Assembly: GCA_003254885.1 (NCBI GenBank)
Contig: QANT01008366.1
Coordinates: 1 to 64,000, forward strand
DNA from: Purshia tridentata
Lineage: Eukaryota > Streptophyta > Magnoliopsida > Rosales > Rosaceae
Reading direction: 5' to 3'
Length of the DNA: 64,000 bases
The stretch's first letter is position 1. The number at the start of each line of letters is the position of its first letter. The position numbers and the translations under genes were made by a program. Positions 35,110-45,639 of the stretch are shown here, piece by piece. A model generated the notes under the pieces. The model searched no databases. It was not told the DNA's origin and saw only the letters and a program-made list of their open reading frames with translations.

Positions 35110-36865
35110 ATGGCAGGTATTGCTCCTGAAGGTTCGCAGTTTGATGCTAAACATTATGATACTAAAATGAATGAGTTGTAAGTTTCTTGCTCAGTGGTTA
35201 CCTTTCTATATTTATTGCCAAGTTTGTGGTGCTGTTATTTGAAGCTAATTGATCAATGCTTATTATTTAATGTCACCATTAATATTATTGAAATTTAATT
35301 TGTTGTAGACTCTCAACTGATGGACAAGAGTTCTTCACATCATACGATGAGGTTTATGACAGTTTTGATGCCATGGGATTGCAAGAAAATCTTCTGAGGG
35401 GAATTTATGCTTATGGTATGTATAGCTGGGTTTATTATATGGTTTTGTTCTTTCGGTTGATGCATTTCTTTCTTGTAAAGCTGTCATAATTTATTCTAGT
35501 GGATAGGCGTCCATTGTTTTGTTTGGTAGTCTTGTTTTATTATTTTTGAATTTTGAGTTATTAGACTTAGTGCCATGTTAAACAAAGACTTTTATTATCG
35601 TATTTTTTTATTTACATATCATCGTATTTACCTTTACCTTTTTTTTTTTTGAAGGTTTTGAGAAGCCTTCTGCAATTCAACAAAGGGGAATTGTTCCTTT
35701 CTGCAAGGGTCTTGATGTGATTCAGCAGGCTCAGTCTGGAACCGGGAAAACCGCTACATTTTGCTCTGGAATTTTGCAGCAACTTGATTATGGTCTGGTC
35801 CAGTGCCAGGCTTTGGTTTTGGCACCCACCCGGGAGTTGGCTCAGCAGATTGAGAAGGTTATGCGAGCACTTGGTGACTATCTTGGAGTGAAGGTTCATG
35901 CTTGTGTAGGTGGGACAAGTGTTCGTGAGGATCAACGCATTCTTCAAGCTGGTGTTCATGTTGTTGTAGGAACTCCTGGTCGTGTATTTGACATGTTGCG
36001 GAGGCAGTCACTGCGCCCAGATTACATTAAGATGTTTGTATTGGATGAGGCTGATGAAATGCTTTCTCGGGGTTTTAAGGATCAGGTTTGTTATTATGCA
36101 TGAAGATGATGTCTTTTTTGCCCTTTACTTTGGTGGTTTGGATATTTTCAGTCTATTGTTGATTTGTGGTTTTAAAGTTAAATGCCCATTTGACCTTTAA
36201 TTTTCTAACTTTGATGTTTTGTTTGTCAGATCTATGACATTTTTCAGCTTCTGCCATCAAAAGTTCAGGTTGGGGTGTTCTCTGCTACAATGCCACCAGA
36301 GGCTCTTGAAATCACAAGGAAGTTTATGAACAAACCTGTGAGGATCTTGGTAAAGCGTGACGAGCTCACCCTCGAGGGTATCAAGCAATTTTATGTCAAT
36401 GTTGATAAGGAAGAATGGAAACTTGAGACACTTTGCGATCTCTACGAGACCCTGGCCATCACCCAGAGTGTCATTTTTGTTAATACAAGGCGCAAAGTGG
36501 ACTGGCTTACTGACAAGATGCGAAGCCGTGACCACACTGTCTCTGCTACCCATGGTGACATGGACCAGAACACTCGTGATATTATCATGCGTGAATTCCG
36601 CTCTGGCTCTTCTCGTGTGCTGATAACCACTGATCTCTTGGCTCGTGGTATTGATGTGCAGCAAGTCTCTCTTGTAATAAATTATGATTTGCCGACTCAA
36701 CCAGAAAATTACCTTCATCGTATTGGACGAAGTGGACGGTTTGGAAGAAAGGGTGTTGCTATCAACTTTGTGACCAAGGATGACGAGAGAATGCTGTCCG
36801 ACATTCAGAGGTTTTACAATGTGATCATTGAGGAGCTGCCTTCAAATGTCGCCGATCTCCTTTGA
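35110..36865 (+). CDS. EIF4A: Eukaryotic initiation factor 4A, DEAD-box RNA helicase
   Basis: ATP-dependent RNA helicase of the cytosolic eIF4F cap-binding complex that unwinds 5' leaders for ribosome scanning. Four coding exons, 35110-35177, 35309-35415, 35655-36085 and 36230-36865, give exactly 413 residues, the standard plant eIF4A length. All helicase motifs are present: Q motif around F60-Q67, motif I AQSGTGKT (84-91), [20 protein letters not shown] (189-192), SAT (220-222), [24 protein letters not shown] and [15 protein letters not shown]. It is a canonical eIF4A, not the exon-junction eIF4A-III, judging by sequence such as [14 protein letters not shown] and its ending PSNVADLL. The leader has TATA, telo-box and intron elements of a strongly expressed housekeeping gene. 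Confidence 0.97.
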
Positions 36866-38832
36866 GATCTTCTTTGAGGAGCTCATTTTGTTTCTCTTTT
36901 TCTTTCTGAGGCAGATTTTCTTATCCTGTTTTGAAAGTACTATTTAATGTCTTTTGCCATTTTGTTTTTTTCCTCAATTTATTATGTCAAACATATCTCA
37001 CTGCTTAATGGTATGCGTCTGCTTTTCTCAGTTTCGACATATATGAGACTCAGGAGGCTTGTTGCAGAATTTCAGTGCCTCAGGCTCCATTATTTTGTTT
37101 CAGTTAGGGTTTTCTGTTGTACTTTTTATTTTCTCTATCGTCTTACCTTGAGATTATTATAGAGAAGGTTAATTCGGATTGGTTTTATATGTTAAGCTTT
37201 GTTTTCTGTTCCTCATGCCGTGTTTACTGTTTTAAGCACACTGTTAATTTTCAAGTTATGCTAGCTATTGTCTTTTGCATTTTGGAGTATAACATGCAGC
37301 TTTGATGTGTATCCTTTATTATTTGGTGAATGGTGTGGTGGTTGAGACCTAAAAGATCTGAAACCCTGATATGAAGATGCAAACTGAAGATCTTAGAATT
37401 AAATTTTTAAAATTTTGAAGTTTTGAAATGTTATCAAATCGAAATTGTTGAAATGTTTTAAAGAGTTTCAATTATTTTAATTTAAATTTCAGAAGTTAAT
37501 TCCTTACCAAAGAATTAGTGGTTATGAAACAATAAAAGGGAATGAGTCCAACAAATTATTATTATTTTTAAGCATTGTCTTGTAGGCTGCAAAAGGAGTC
37601 CACTTTATCACATCTTAAAAGTCACAATTTTTTGGTTACATCTTAAAACCCACTAATTTCAGGCAGTTGGAGATGATTATGTGACCAACAAGCTGAATTG
37701 CTGATGGAGCTTCTCCTTGACCATCAAATACATGAATTGATTGGTGCTTAAAGAACAATTAAGGATGTTGAATTTTGGGGAGGGTTGTGTGTATATAAAA
37801 TCATTGACTTAATTATTTAATTTAGTAATTGAGCTGGTCCAAAAGGATTATATAAACACTAGGTCCTATTTGACAACTACTCTCTCAGCTAAAAGATTTG
37901 TGGCAAGCCCTGCTCCCCCAACCAACTACTTAGTGTTGGAGGAAAATCACATCAAACTTGACCAAAATGCTGAGAATTGGTAATATATTTGTTTATAATC
38001 TTGTCTTAAATATAGGATTCAATCCCTTTGTGAAAAACATTCTTATTCTAGACTCTGAAGTTCCTGTAGCTGTCAAAGTCTCAGATGATTGGCCATCAAA
38101 GAGTTCAAAGTAAGCTTTTGAAATCTTGAGTTCACTACCAAAATATTAGCAGATATGGTGCCTGTAAAATGAAAAATCTTCATCAATGTCATGTACATTA
38201 TATAACTGGAATTGATATATTGTATTTTGTATTATCATCTGCAATGGAGATATCAATGTTTTTGAACAACATTTTTATTCAAGTCCTTGTGTGACTGGTG
38301 TTGCTACAAATTTGGACTGAGCACTATTTATTTATATTTATTTTTGGATCTTGAGCCATTGAAAATCTTCCATATGCTTGTTCAAGGATCAAGGCTGACA
38401 AAAGGGAGGCAGTACTTGTTGGATCTGAATATCTTACTTTTATTTGTCTTGATGAGATTGTATGCATGCAGTATGTTTCTTAAACATCTATGCACCTTTC
38501 ACTATCTTAGTAATGACCACTTTTCTTCTTTAGCCAAATGTAAACTCAAATTTAGTGGTTCGTGTAACTATGTTCACACCAAATTTAACCTTATCAAACA
38601 CGATCTGCATTAGAAAAGATCTATGAGATGCCAACTTTTTTGCTAATTATTTTGTTAATTTTGACCATACCTTACAAGATGCTTGTTATCTACACTTGGA
38701 GTTTTTACTTTTTATAATTATTTTTTGTGTCAACTTTTGTAGTTGTAGTTTGTAATTCTTTTTCAACATTAAGAAAAAAAGAAGAAGACAATTTACATTT
38801 CACATAATCAAATAATTAAGTTAAATGGTGAA

Positions 38833-38925
38833 TTAGAGTTGGTCTAGTTGGCTAATGATAAAAACTCTCTTCTACACACTCGGGTTCGAACCTTTTCCTT
38901 TCCTTGCATGTAATAAAAAAAAAGA
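38833..38925 (+). mobile_element. tRNA-derived SINE (short)
   Basis: A pol III box A-like tggtctagttgg at 38840-38851 is followed 30 bp later by a box B-like gggttcgaac at 38882-38891, and the unit ends in an A-rich tail (taataaaaaaaaag). This is the architecture of plant tRNA-derived SINEs. No clear target duplication was found, and the rest of the 'tRNA' is degenerate, so it is not a functional tRNA gene. Confidence 0.6.
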
Positions 38926-39670
38926 AAGATAATTGATAAAGATAACTATAGAAAGACTTGCAAATATGCGATTTTTTTTTTGTCTTTCTCAGTTTTCAAA
39001 CATCTACATAGTATAGACTACTTTCGAGCTCCACAAACTATACTTGTTAACCTTTGAAAGAGGGGAATTAACATCCAGTCTACAACACCATTAATGACTA
39101 AAAAGAAACTAGATAAGCGTTAATATTCTTAACTGTCAAGCCTTATATTTTTAAAGGTAAACATTACTACCCTATAAAATAGTATTTTTTATCTCTATTC
39201 AAAATTTAAAGCCCGAATTATGCTTTTGATTTCTGTGATTTGAGTTGTTTCCATTTTGGTCATTATAGTTCAAAAAGTTGTATCAAATTCCTATAGTTTA
39301 CCTTAATTGCGAATTAAGGTAAAAAAATTTAGTCAATTTTTTTTACGATTTGATAACGTTGCGCCGATATAACATTGATTGCAAAGTAAATTAAACATCT
39401 GTGAAAAAGTATTCAACCCCCAGGGACAAAATGTAAAGTGTTTTGAGCATTTCTGATCCATCCATGCAATTTGCAAAGTCAATGTCTTTAAAGGCACGGC
39501 ATTAATCTCTATGACAATCTCTCTCTCTCTCTCTCTCTATCTGCCCAACCCAAGTTTTAAGTTTTCATATTCAACTTGTTCACGTGTGCAAAGCCAGTCA
39601 AACTTGGCAGCTAGCTCCTCATGCAACCATGAAAGCAAAGTTGAATTTCAAAAATAAAAAACAATTACAC

Positions 39671-39728
39671 ATTTAATCACCACCATGATTTGATGTAAGT
39701 TGTTGATAAATCATGGTGGTGATCAAAT
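39671..39728. repeat. Imperfect 21-bp inverted repeat (hairpin)
   Basis: Arms 39671-39691 and 39708-39728 pair over 21 bp with one mismatch around a 16-nt loop. Each arm carries the core caccaccatgattt or its complement. It lies about 360 bp upstream of the DUF3511 start. It could be a tiny foldback remnant or a structured transcript. Confidence 0.7.
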
Positions 39729-40091
39729 ACAATATCATCCACCATTTTAAAAGTTTAAATGGTAATAAAATATGTATATATATTTATGCCTGATGTCAAA
39801 TTGGGTATATACAAGAATGGTTATATATGGTTGCATGTTAATGTTGTGCGTTAAATAAAGAAAACAACATTGCAATAAAGACTAAAGTCAGCACCTTGAA
39901 CTGTTCCAAAACTAGAATTAAAAAAAAAAAAAACACCAACAACAAAACTTTGGTATAATAAATTCACACCAACAAAGACAAAGAAAAAAGCAAACCCAAC
40001 AAAGAAAAGTCTCTAGTCTTCACCTCCTCTCCATCCCCCACTGTCTTATAATTGTCATATATCCTTTGAAATTGAACTTGGAACTCTATCC

Positions 40092-40421
40092 ATGGAGGAT
40101 TACAGATCCAAGTCATACAGAGATGGGGGGATGCAGATGGAGGTTTACTATGGAGGCAAGCCAGCTCCAACAAGCATGCAGGATCTGAGGAGTTACAGTG
40201 TGCCAAATCATCATAATAATCAGATGGTTAAGGAGGTGAAGGTCAAGAAAGGGAAGAGCAGTTTGGGGTCCACATCAAAGAGCTGGATCTTGAGTGACCC
40301 AGAGTTGCAGAGGAAGAAGAGGGTTGCTGGCTATAAGGTTTATACTGCAGAGGAGAAGATGAAGGGGTCACTCAGGAAGAGCTTCAGGTGGATCAAGAAC
40401 ATTGTCTATGCCTGGAGATAA
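40092..40421 (+). CDS. DUF3511 domain small protein
   Basis: Intronless gene for a 109-residue basic protein. The C-terminal two thirds match the plant-specific DUF3511 family: SKSWILSDPELQRKKRVAGY (about 62-81) then EEKMKGSLRKSFRWIKN and the terminal Tyr/Trp residues. The N-terminus starts MEDYRSKSYRDGG and contains a short Tyr/Gly patch. No signal peptide or membrane segment is visible. The function of the family is unknown. It follows eIF4A in the same direction, as I recall for its Arabidopsis relative. Confidence 0.9.
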   Translation: MEDYRSKSYRDGGMQMEVYYGGKPAPTSMQDLRSYSVPNHHNNQMVKEVKVKKGKSSLGSTSKSWILSDPELQRKKRVAGYKVYTAEEKMKGSLRKSFRWIKNIVYAWR

Positions 40422-42042
40422 TTACTGGGTACTTGAAAAAAACAGAGGAAAAAAATTTGAATCCTTTTGGGTTTGTTTTCAGCAGTATCTGTCGTTCTGG
40501 GTTGTGAGGTTTGTTATCTGTCTGAGAATCTTGAATGCCAAAGAAATTGATAATAAAAAAAGAGTGTCCAATACTTATGCTCTATATAGATTGATTATAG
40601 TATTAGAATTTCTTGTTCTTCATTCTGTTTAAAGAAAGCTTAATTAGTCTTTTTTCTGCTGAGCAAGAAAGTGCTTAGTCTATGATATCAAATATATATA
40701 CATCTCTATTCATTTTCCTAAAGCCAATGTGATTGAGATCTATACTAGTGTGAGGGTTGTTTTTGGAATTCAAATTGTTGAAGCATTTGTTTAGGCATGT
40801 CTACACAATATAATATGTTATATAGTCAAATTTATCCATCGGAATAAATTGTTGTTTGAATGCATGAGTCGGATAAAATGGTTAAGAATATAACACGCTG
40901 GATATTTTGTAAGAGACTATTACAATGACCAGTGAATTTCATTAGTTTCTGAATTCTAATCTTCAAAAGTGTTGGTTTCTATTTTTGCTCGGTTGAGATC
41001 TTCCCACATGGAAGGTTGTATGTGTAACCAATTTTGCAATTCTGCTGCAGATTTCAAAAACAAACACTGATATACCTCCGGGCCTCTCATTGAGAAAGGG
41101 TTTACTTCTAAATATCTGGTTTAAGACTATTTTGAAAATGACTTGTCAAATAGTAAGTCCTTTTTCATTGTAAAAATATTTAAAATACTCCAGACAACGA
41201 AAGCCGAATGACAATCATAGCAAAACAAAAAGTGAAAAAACTAAAGTTCTATTGCGGCTGTCTTTGGCATCCTCCTGTCACATAGGCCTTGGGATATTTG
41301 GGTATATATGCTTGATGCTTGTATTACAATGTCTTCCTTCTGCATTTTTCCACAAATCCAAAGCCTGGTTTCAGAAGACCCAACGTACACATATAGATAT
41401 CCAACAGTTCAGACAATGTTTCCTGATATTTGTCACAAAGACATTGCTCAGCTTATACCATCAGAAATTCAGAATTACATTTTAAGTTAACAATGGCAAA
41501 CAAAAACAAAAGTTCGATCAAGACATAAACTAAACTAGAAAGTGTCAGAAGGGATATAGGCCCAACTCGGAAAGATGAAAATTCAGAACTGAAATGTGTT
41601 CATGCTCAGTCATTTAGGAGTTTGGGTTGGGTTAAACTATGTTGGGAGTGTCCGAGTGCAGATATAAATTTGTATAGAACTCAATCTGAGTGCCAATCTA
41701 CAGACTTACGGTGCCACACCACTGTCTGTCTTTAAGCATGCATCTCTCGGAAAAGGAGTTTCAGGACATCACATTTGGTGAAGTTATATATATGGACCCT
41801 CAGCGTATAATGAGATTGTCATTGGAAATTACAAAGTAACATATCACCTTGAAAATAAATCTTTTTGTGCTTAGCCATTTAAATCACTCTTCACAAGACA
41901 GATCAATTCCAAAGTAAATAAAATGCAAATGTTCAAAGTAGAGCAAGACTTGACTATTTGTGGCAGCAGAACTTACGGTGAATAAGTGGTTCTCCTGATC
42001 CTCTTAATCATCAAACTAAGAACAAAATTAACAAGGTTTATT
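40422..42042. other. Intergenic region with an unexplained coding-like stretch
   Basis: About 1.6 kb. The DUF3511 3' UTR is at the start. From about 41560 the sequence is weakly similar to 43890-44190, the corresponding flank of the second mTERF copy, so it belongs to the duplicated unit. The stretch 41244-41490 looks protein-like and is listed separately. Confidence 0.5.
41244..41490 (+). pseudogene. Unassigned coding-like fragment
   Basis: One frame is open for about 80 codons. It reads like a real protein, with hydrophobic start, VSEDPTYTYRYPTVQTMFP in the middle and KDIAQLIPSEIQNYIL before the stop. There is no suitable 5' exon context and I do not recognise the family. It may be the last exon of an unseen gene, a gene fragment, or chance. 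Confidence 0.3.
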
Positions 42043-43242
42043 CTACAATTGTTTTACTCCAACTCTAACCTCAAATCCTAAGCCCAGTTCTGCAAGACCC
42101 ATTTTCCCTTGAAAAATGCTCAACAATTCGCGTACTTGATCTTCATATCTGATCACAAAGCTATCCAAGAAGTGCTTCTTACTGAATTGTACTTAACGAA
42201 AATTCTCCCTTTACTATTAATCCCTTTGACAGAAGAAGTCTAATAACTGAACACCTAGGGATTATCCACTTCTCCAAACTATGAGTTAGAACACCTGGAG
42301 TTCTAGCCACATCTGCGGGCTGCCAACCCATTTTGTTCACAAGAAAATCCATTTTACTCGAAAAATTCTGAGAAGTTCATAAAAATGGGATTCGTTCTAA
42401 ATGCAAACCAAAAATCATCTTCGGTCCAACCAAACTTCCTATAAAATTCCATCTTTTGTGCCCGTTTTGATTCATCCACCATAGTAATCACATGCAGTGC
42501 TTTCATGAATGTCGCAGTTGAAGGGAGGAACCCCATGCTCATGGCCTTGTCGGCGTTTTCCTTAAACTTCTCAGCTTCAAGGGACACCACAACAGGAAAA
42601 TGAGTCACCCAGTCAGAGATTGAGGGTTCTGGCACTTTAGGAGCTCTCAGAAATGAAATATTGGGAGCAATACTGCTTAGTACTTTGACCCTCGATATCC
42701 TAGAGCACTTAAAAAATTTTGAAATATTTTTCTCGTGAATAGGTACACTTCTGATGATATGATACAAAGGTATGAGATTTCTCTCTAAGCTTTGAAACAA
42801 ATTATCTGTGTTCGAACAGAGGATCCCACCAAGGGCAGAGCCTGAAACGCCAATAGAACCGAAAAATTCAAGTTTGGGCAGAAGGGTCTTCTCAGCACTG
42901 GCTAAGAGCACATTTGGGCTTTTCTTAACAAGTATGGAGATTTGGGTATCGTGGAGTCCATGGTCTTTGAGAAGCTTAAGAACCAAGTCTGGTCCTTCTG
43001 GGCTATCAAACTTTACCTTCTCGGACACAGAGAGAGCGAGTTCTGGGGACAACTCACATGAGTTTATAAGGTATGACACAGTAAAAGAGCGACCTTTTTC
43101 AGCACCCAATAATGATTTTGATGAATATGAGCTGAGAAAAGGAAGGTGCCTTATGAAACCAACGCAAATGGGTCACAGATTCACCGACAATTCTACAACT
43201 TGGAAGTAGAAATCGCAATCTTTTACTGCAAAAACCAAACAT
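42043..43242 (-). pseudogene. mTERF-family gene copy 1, broken
   Basis: A diverged duplicate of the intact mTERF gene at 44200-45408. It starts with a homologous ATG at 43242 (MFGFCSKRLRFLLPSC). Compared with copy 2 it carries a 1-nt insertion near 43136-43148, ending the mitochondrial-presequence frame early; a 5-nt deletion near 42360-42370, ending the long middle frame at FSEFFE; and an 8-nt deletion near 42178-42192. The 42354-43109 section is still open and contains most mTERF helical repeats, so decay is recent, or a shorter product could survive from an internal start. Without the presequence such a product should not reach mitochondria. The three lesions are independent, which argues against simple sequencing error. 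Confidence 0.75.
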
Positions 43243-43299
43243 AATTGGAGCAAACGAGCAGACACGGAGAGGAAGGAACTCACCAAATGTCAATGGTTT

Positions 43300-44199
43300 C
43301 TCTGCTCAGCAATTAAATGTTGACGAATTCATTACTTCCTACGTCGATTTGGAGGGTTTTGCTCCTCGGATCGATAGAGACGGAACCGACTGAAGGGTAC
43401 AATAAACAATGGCACTCGTCAAACTCTTTAGTTTAGTGGCCTAGAATATTGAGAGCCATGTCATTTGAGTCCAATAAGTTTGAGTTAACTGAGAGTGATG
43501 CATGGATTTGGTTGAGGGTGATTTGGGTTGAGTGTAATAGATTATAGGGATAGGGCTTTGCCGCTTTGGTACCGACTTGTTTTTGTTTTTTTTTTTCCAA
43601 TGTTTTGATTTCGTTCTTTTTTTGGTGGGAAGTGTTTCGTTTTAAATTTTTGATCCTCAATTTTCTAAAGGGAAAGTTTTAATTTTTTTTTTTAGTTTTA
43701 TTCTTTTTTAAGTTAAAATGAATTAAATTATTTTTTAATATGAATAGATCAATTTGTCTATGTTATTAATAAAATTGACGATTTGTCCAATTTTAATACA
43801 AACATAAAATATGTGTCTTAATTTAAGACATTTTGGAAGTATGTCTATCATCAGGTTATAGACTAGCATAAACAACAGGGTTCTAAGAAAATTTTAATAC
43901 TCACAATTGAAATGTCCATGCTCAGCCATTTAGGAGATTGGGTGCCTGATAAGCCATATGGAAATTCATATTTTACATATCACCTTAAAAAATACATCTT
44001 TTTATGTATGCTGCACACACCCATTTAGAATCACTCTATAGAAGACACATGCAAATAAAGGAAATGCTATTGTATTGCTCACACTAGAGCAAAATTTGAC
44101 TGTTTGTTGCAGAACTTACAATGAATTAAGTGGTTATTATGAACCTCTTAATCATCAAACGAAGAACATCAACAAGATTATTCCTACAATTGTTTTCAA
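43300..44199. other. Spacer between the tandem mTERF copies
   Basis: About 0.9 kb, AT-rich. It includes the promoter of copy 1 (homologous to the copy 2 promoter at 45470-45640) and, from about 43890, the 3' flank of copy 2, similar to sequence left of copy 1. Confidence 0.6.
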
Positions 44200-45408
44200 T
44201 TATTTCAATCCACCTCTTTCCTCAAATCCTAGACCCAGTTCTGTAAGACACATTTTCCGTTCAAAGAGGCCCAACAATTCAGGTACTTGCTCTTGATATT
44301 TGATCACAAACCTATCCAAGAAGTACTTCGTACCGTTCAGCAGAATGGTACTTAACGAAAATTCTCCCTTTACTATTAAGCCCTTTGACAGAAGAAGTCT
44401 AATAACTGAACACCTAGGTATTATCCACTTCTCCAAACTATGAGTTAGAACACCTGGACTTCCAGCCACATCTGCAGGCTGCCAACCCATTTTGTTCACA
44501 AGAAAATCCATTTTACTCGAAAAATGCTTCTCTGAGAAGTTCATAAACATGGGATTCGTTCTAAATGCAAACCAAAAATCATCTTCAGTCCAACCACATT
44601 TCCTATAAAATTCCACCTTTTTTGCCCATTTTGATTCATCCACCAGAGTAATCACATGCAGTGCTTTCATGAATTTCGCAGTTGAAGGGAGGAACCCCAT
44701 GCTCATGGCCTTGTTGACATTTTCCTTAAACTTCTCAGTTTCAAGGGACACTATTCCATGACGAAAGATCACCCACAGAGAGATTGAGGCTTCTGGCACT
44801 TTAAGTGCTCTCAGAACTGAAATATTGGGAGCAATGTTGCTTAGTACTTTGTCTCGCATTATCCGATGCGAGTTCCTGAAAAATTGAGCCACCTTTTCGT
44901 CTAGGAGAAGCACACTTTTGATGACATCGTAACAGGGTATGAGACTTCTCTCCAAGCTTCGTGTCAAAATGACTGGGTTGCAACAGACGACCTGAGCAAG
45001 GCCAGTGCCTGAAAGGCCAATTGAAGCTAAAAACTCAAGTTTGGGAGAAAGGATATTTTCAGCATTGGCTAATAGCAGCTCTGGGCGGTGCTTGATAAGT
45101 TTGGAGATGTGGGTATCACGGAGTCCATGGTCTTTGAGAAGCTTAAGAATCGAGTCTGGTCCATCTGGGGTATCAAAATGAACCTTCTTGGACACGCAGA
45201 GAGCCAGTTGTGGGGACAATCCACATGAGTTTATAAGGTATGACACAGTAAAAGATCGACCTTTTTCAGCACCTAATAGTGATTTTGATGAATATGATCT
45301 GATAAAAGGAGGTGCCTTTTGAAAGCAATGCAAATGGGTCACCGAATCACCAACAATTGTACAACTTGGAAGTAGAATCTGCAATCTTTTATAGCAGAAA
45401 CCAAACAT
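44200..45408 (-). CDS. mTERF-family transcription termination factor-like protein (intact copy)
   Basis: Intronless gene for a 402-residue protein, probably imported into mitochondria. Start at 45408 (MFGFCYKRLQILLPSC) gives an Arg/Ser-rich presequence ending about SSKSLLG; the open frame extends further upstream but has no ATG there. The body from about 50 is a series of roughly 30-residue mTERF repeats with the Leu/Pro pattern (LLKDHGLRDTHISKLIKHRPELLL, LEFLASIGLSGTGLAQVVCCNPVIL, KMDFLVNKMGWQPADVAGSPGVL). Each mTERF repeat folds as a helical triple, and together they wrap nucleic acid. It resembles the large plant group near MTERF15-like genes, which act in organelle transcription or intron splicing; the exact target is unknown. 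Tandem copy 1 lies immediately downstream. Confidence 0.88.
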   Translation of the reverse strand: MFGFCYKRLQILLPSCTIVGDSVTHLHCFQKAPPFIRSYSSKSLLGAEKGRSFTVSYLINSCGLSPQLALCVSKKVHFDTPDGPDSILKLLKDHGLRDTHISKLIKHRPELLLANAENILSPKLEFLASIGLSGTGLAQVVCCNPVILTRSLERSLIPCYDVIKSVLLLDEKVAQFFRNSHRIMRDKVLSNIAPNISVLRALKVPEASISLWVIFRHGIVSLETEKFKENVNKAMSMGFLPSTAKFMKALHVITLVDESKWAKKVEFYRKCGWTEDDFWFAFRTNPMFMNFSEKHFSSKMDFLVNKMGWQPADVAGSPGVLTHSLEKWIIPRCSVIRLLLSKGLIVKGEFSLSTILLNGTKYFLDRFVIKYQEQVPELLGLFERKMCLTELGLGFEERGGLK

Positions 45409-45539
45409 AATTGGAGCAGACAATGAGACAAAAATGCAGTACCTGTAGTCACCAGATACCAATGGTTTCTCTGCTCAGCTTCAACCGGCCAGCAATTAAA
45501 TGTTGATGAATTAATTACTTCCTACGACAACTCTGGATT

Positions 45540-45576
45540 TAGGGTTTTGCTCCAAGGTCGATTTGGGTTAGGGTTT
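45540..45576 (-). promoter_or_regulatory. Telo-box pair upstream of the intact mTERF gene
   Basis: On the coding strand AAAACCCTA (from 45548 down to 45540) and AAACCCTAACCC (45576-45565) lie about 130-170 bp before the start codon. In the broken copy 1 the matching region (near 43350) reads gagggttttgctcc, so its telo-box is lost. Confidence 0.6.
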
Positions 45577-45639
45577 TTCTCCTCCGCTCACGGCTCGCCA
45601 AAGCGGGAACGGAACTGACTGAAGGTAATGGCGCTAACA

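Larger units (their letters stand above)
36866..40091. other. Intergenic region, eIF4A to DUF3511 gene
   Basis: About 3.2 kb. The first few hundred bases should be eIF4A 3' UTR. The rest holds a tRNA-type SINE (38833-38925), a CT microsatellite (about 39518-39540), an imperfect 21-bp hairpin (39671-39728) and the promoter of the DUF3511 gene. The open frame at 38287-38613 is not convincing. Confidence 0.6.

Noticed and set aside
38287-38613. 108-codon frame upstream of the SINE
   Set aside because: Hydrophobic, low-information sequence in AT-rich DNA with no family match.
38840-38891. Possible tRNA gene
   Set aside because: Box A and B are present but the arms do not pair into a cloverleaf and no anticodon loop is evident; a SINE fits better.
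45409-45462. Upstream extension of the intact mTERF frame
   Set aside because: The extension has no ATG (it begins at TTG), so the start at 45408 is kept.
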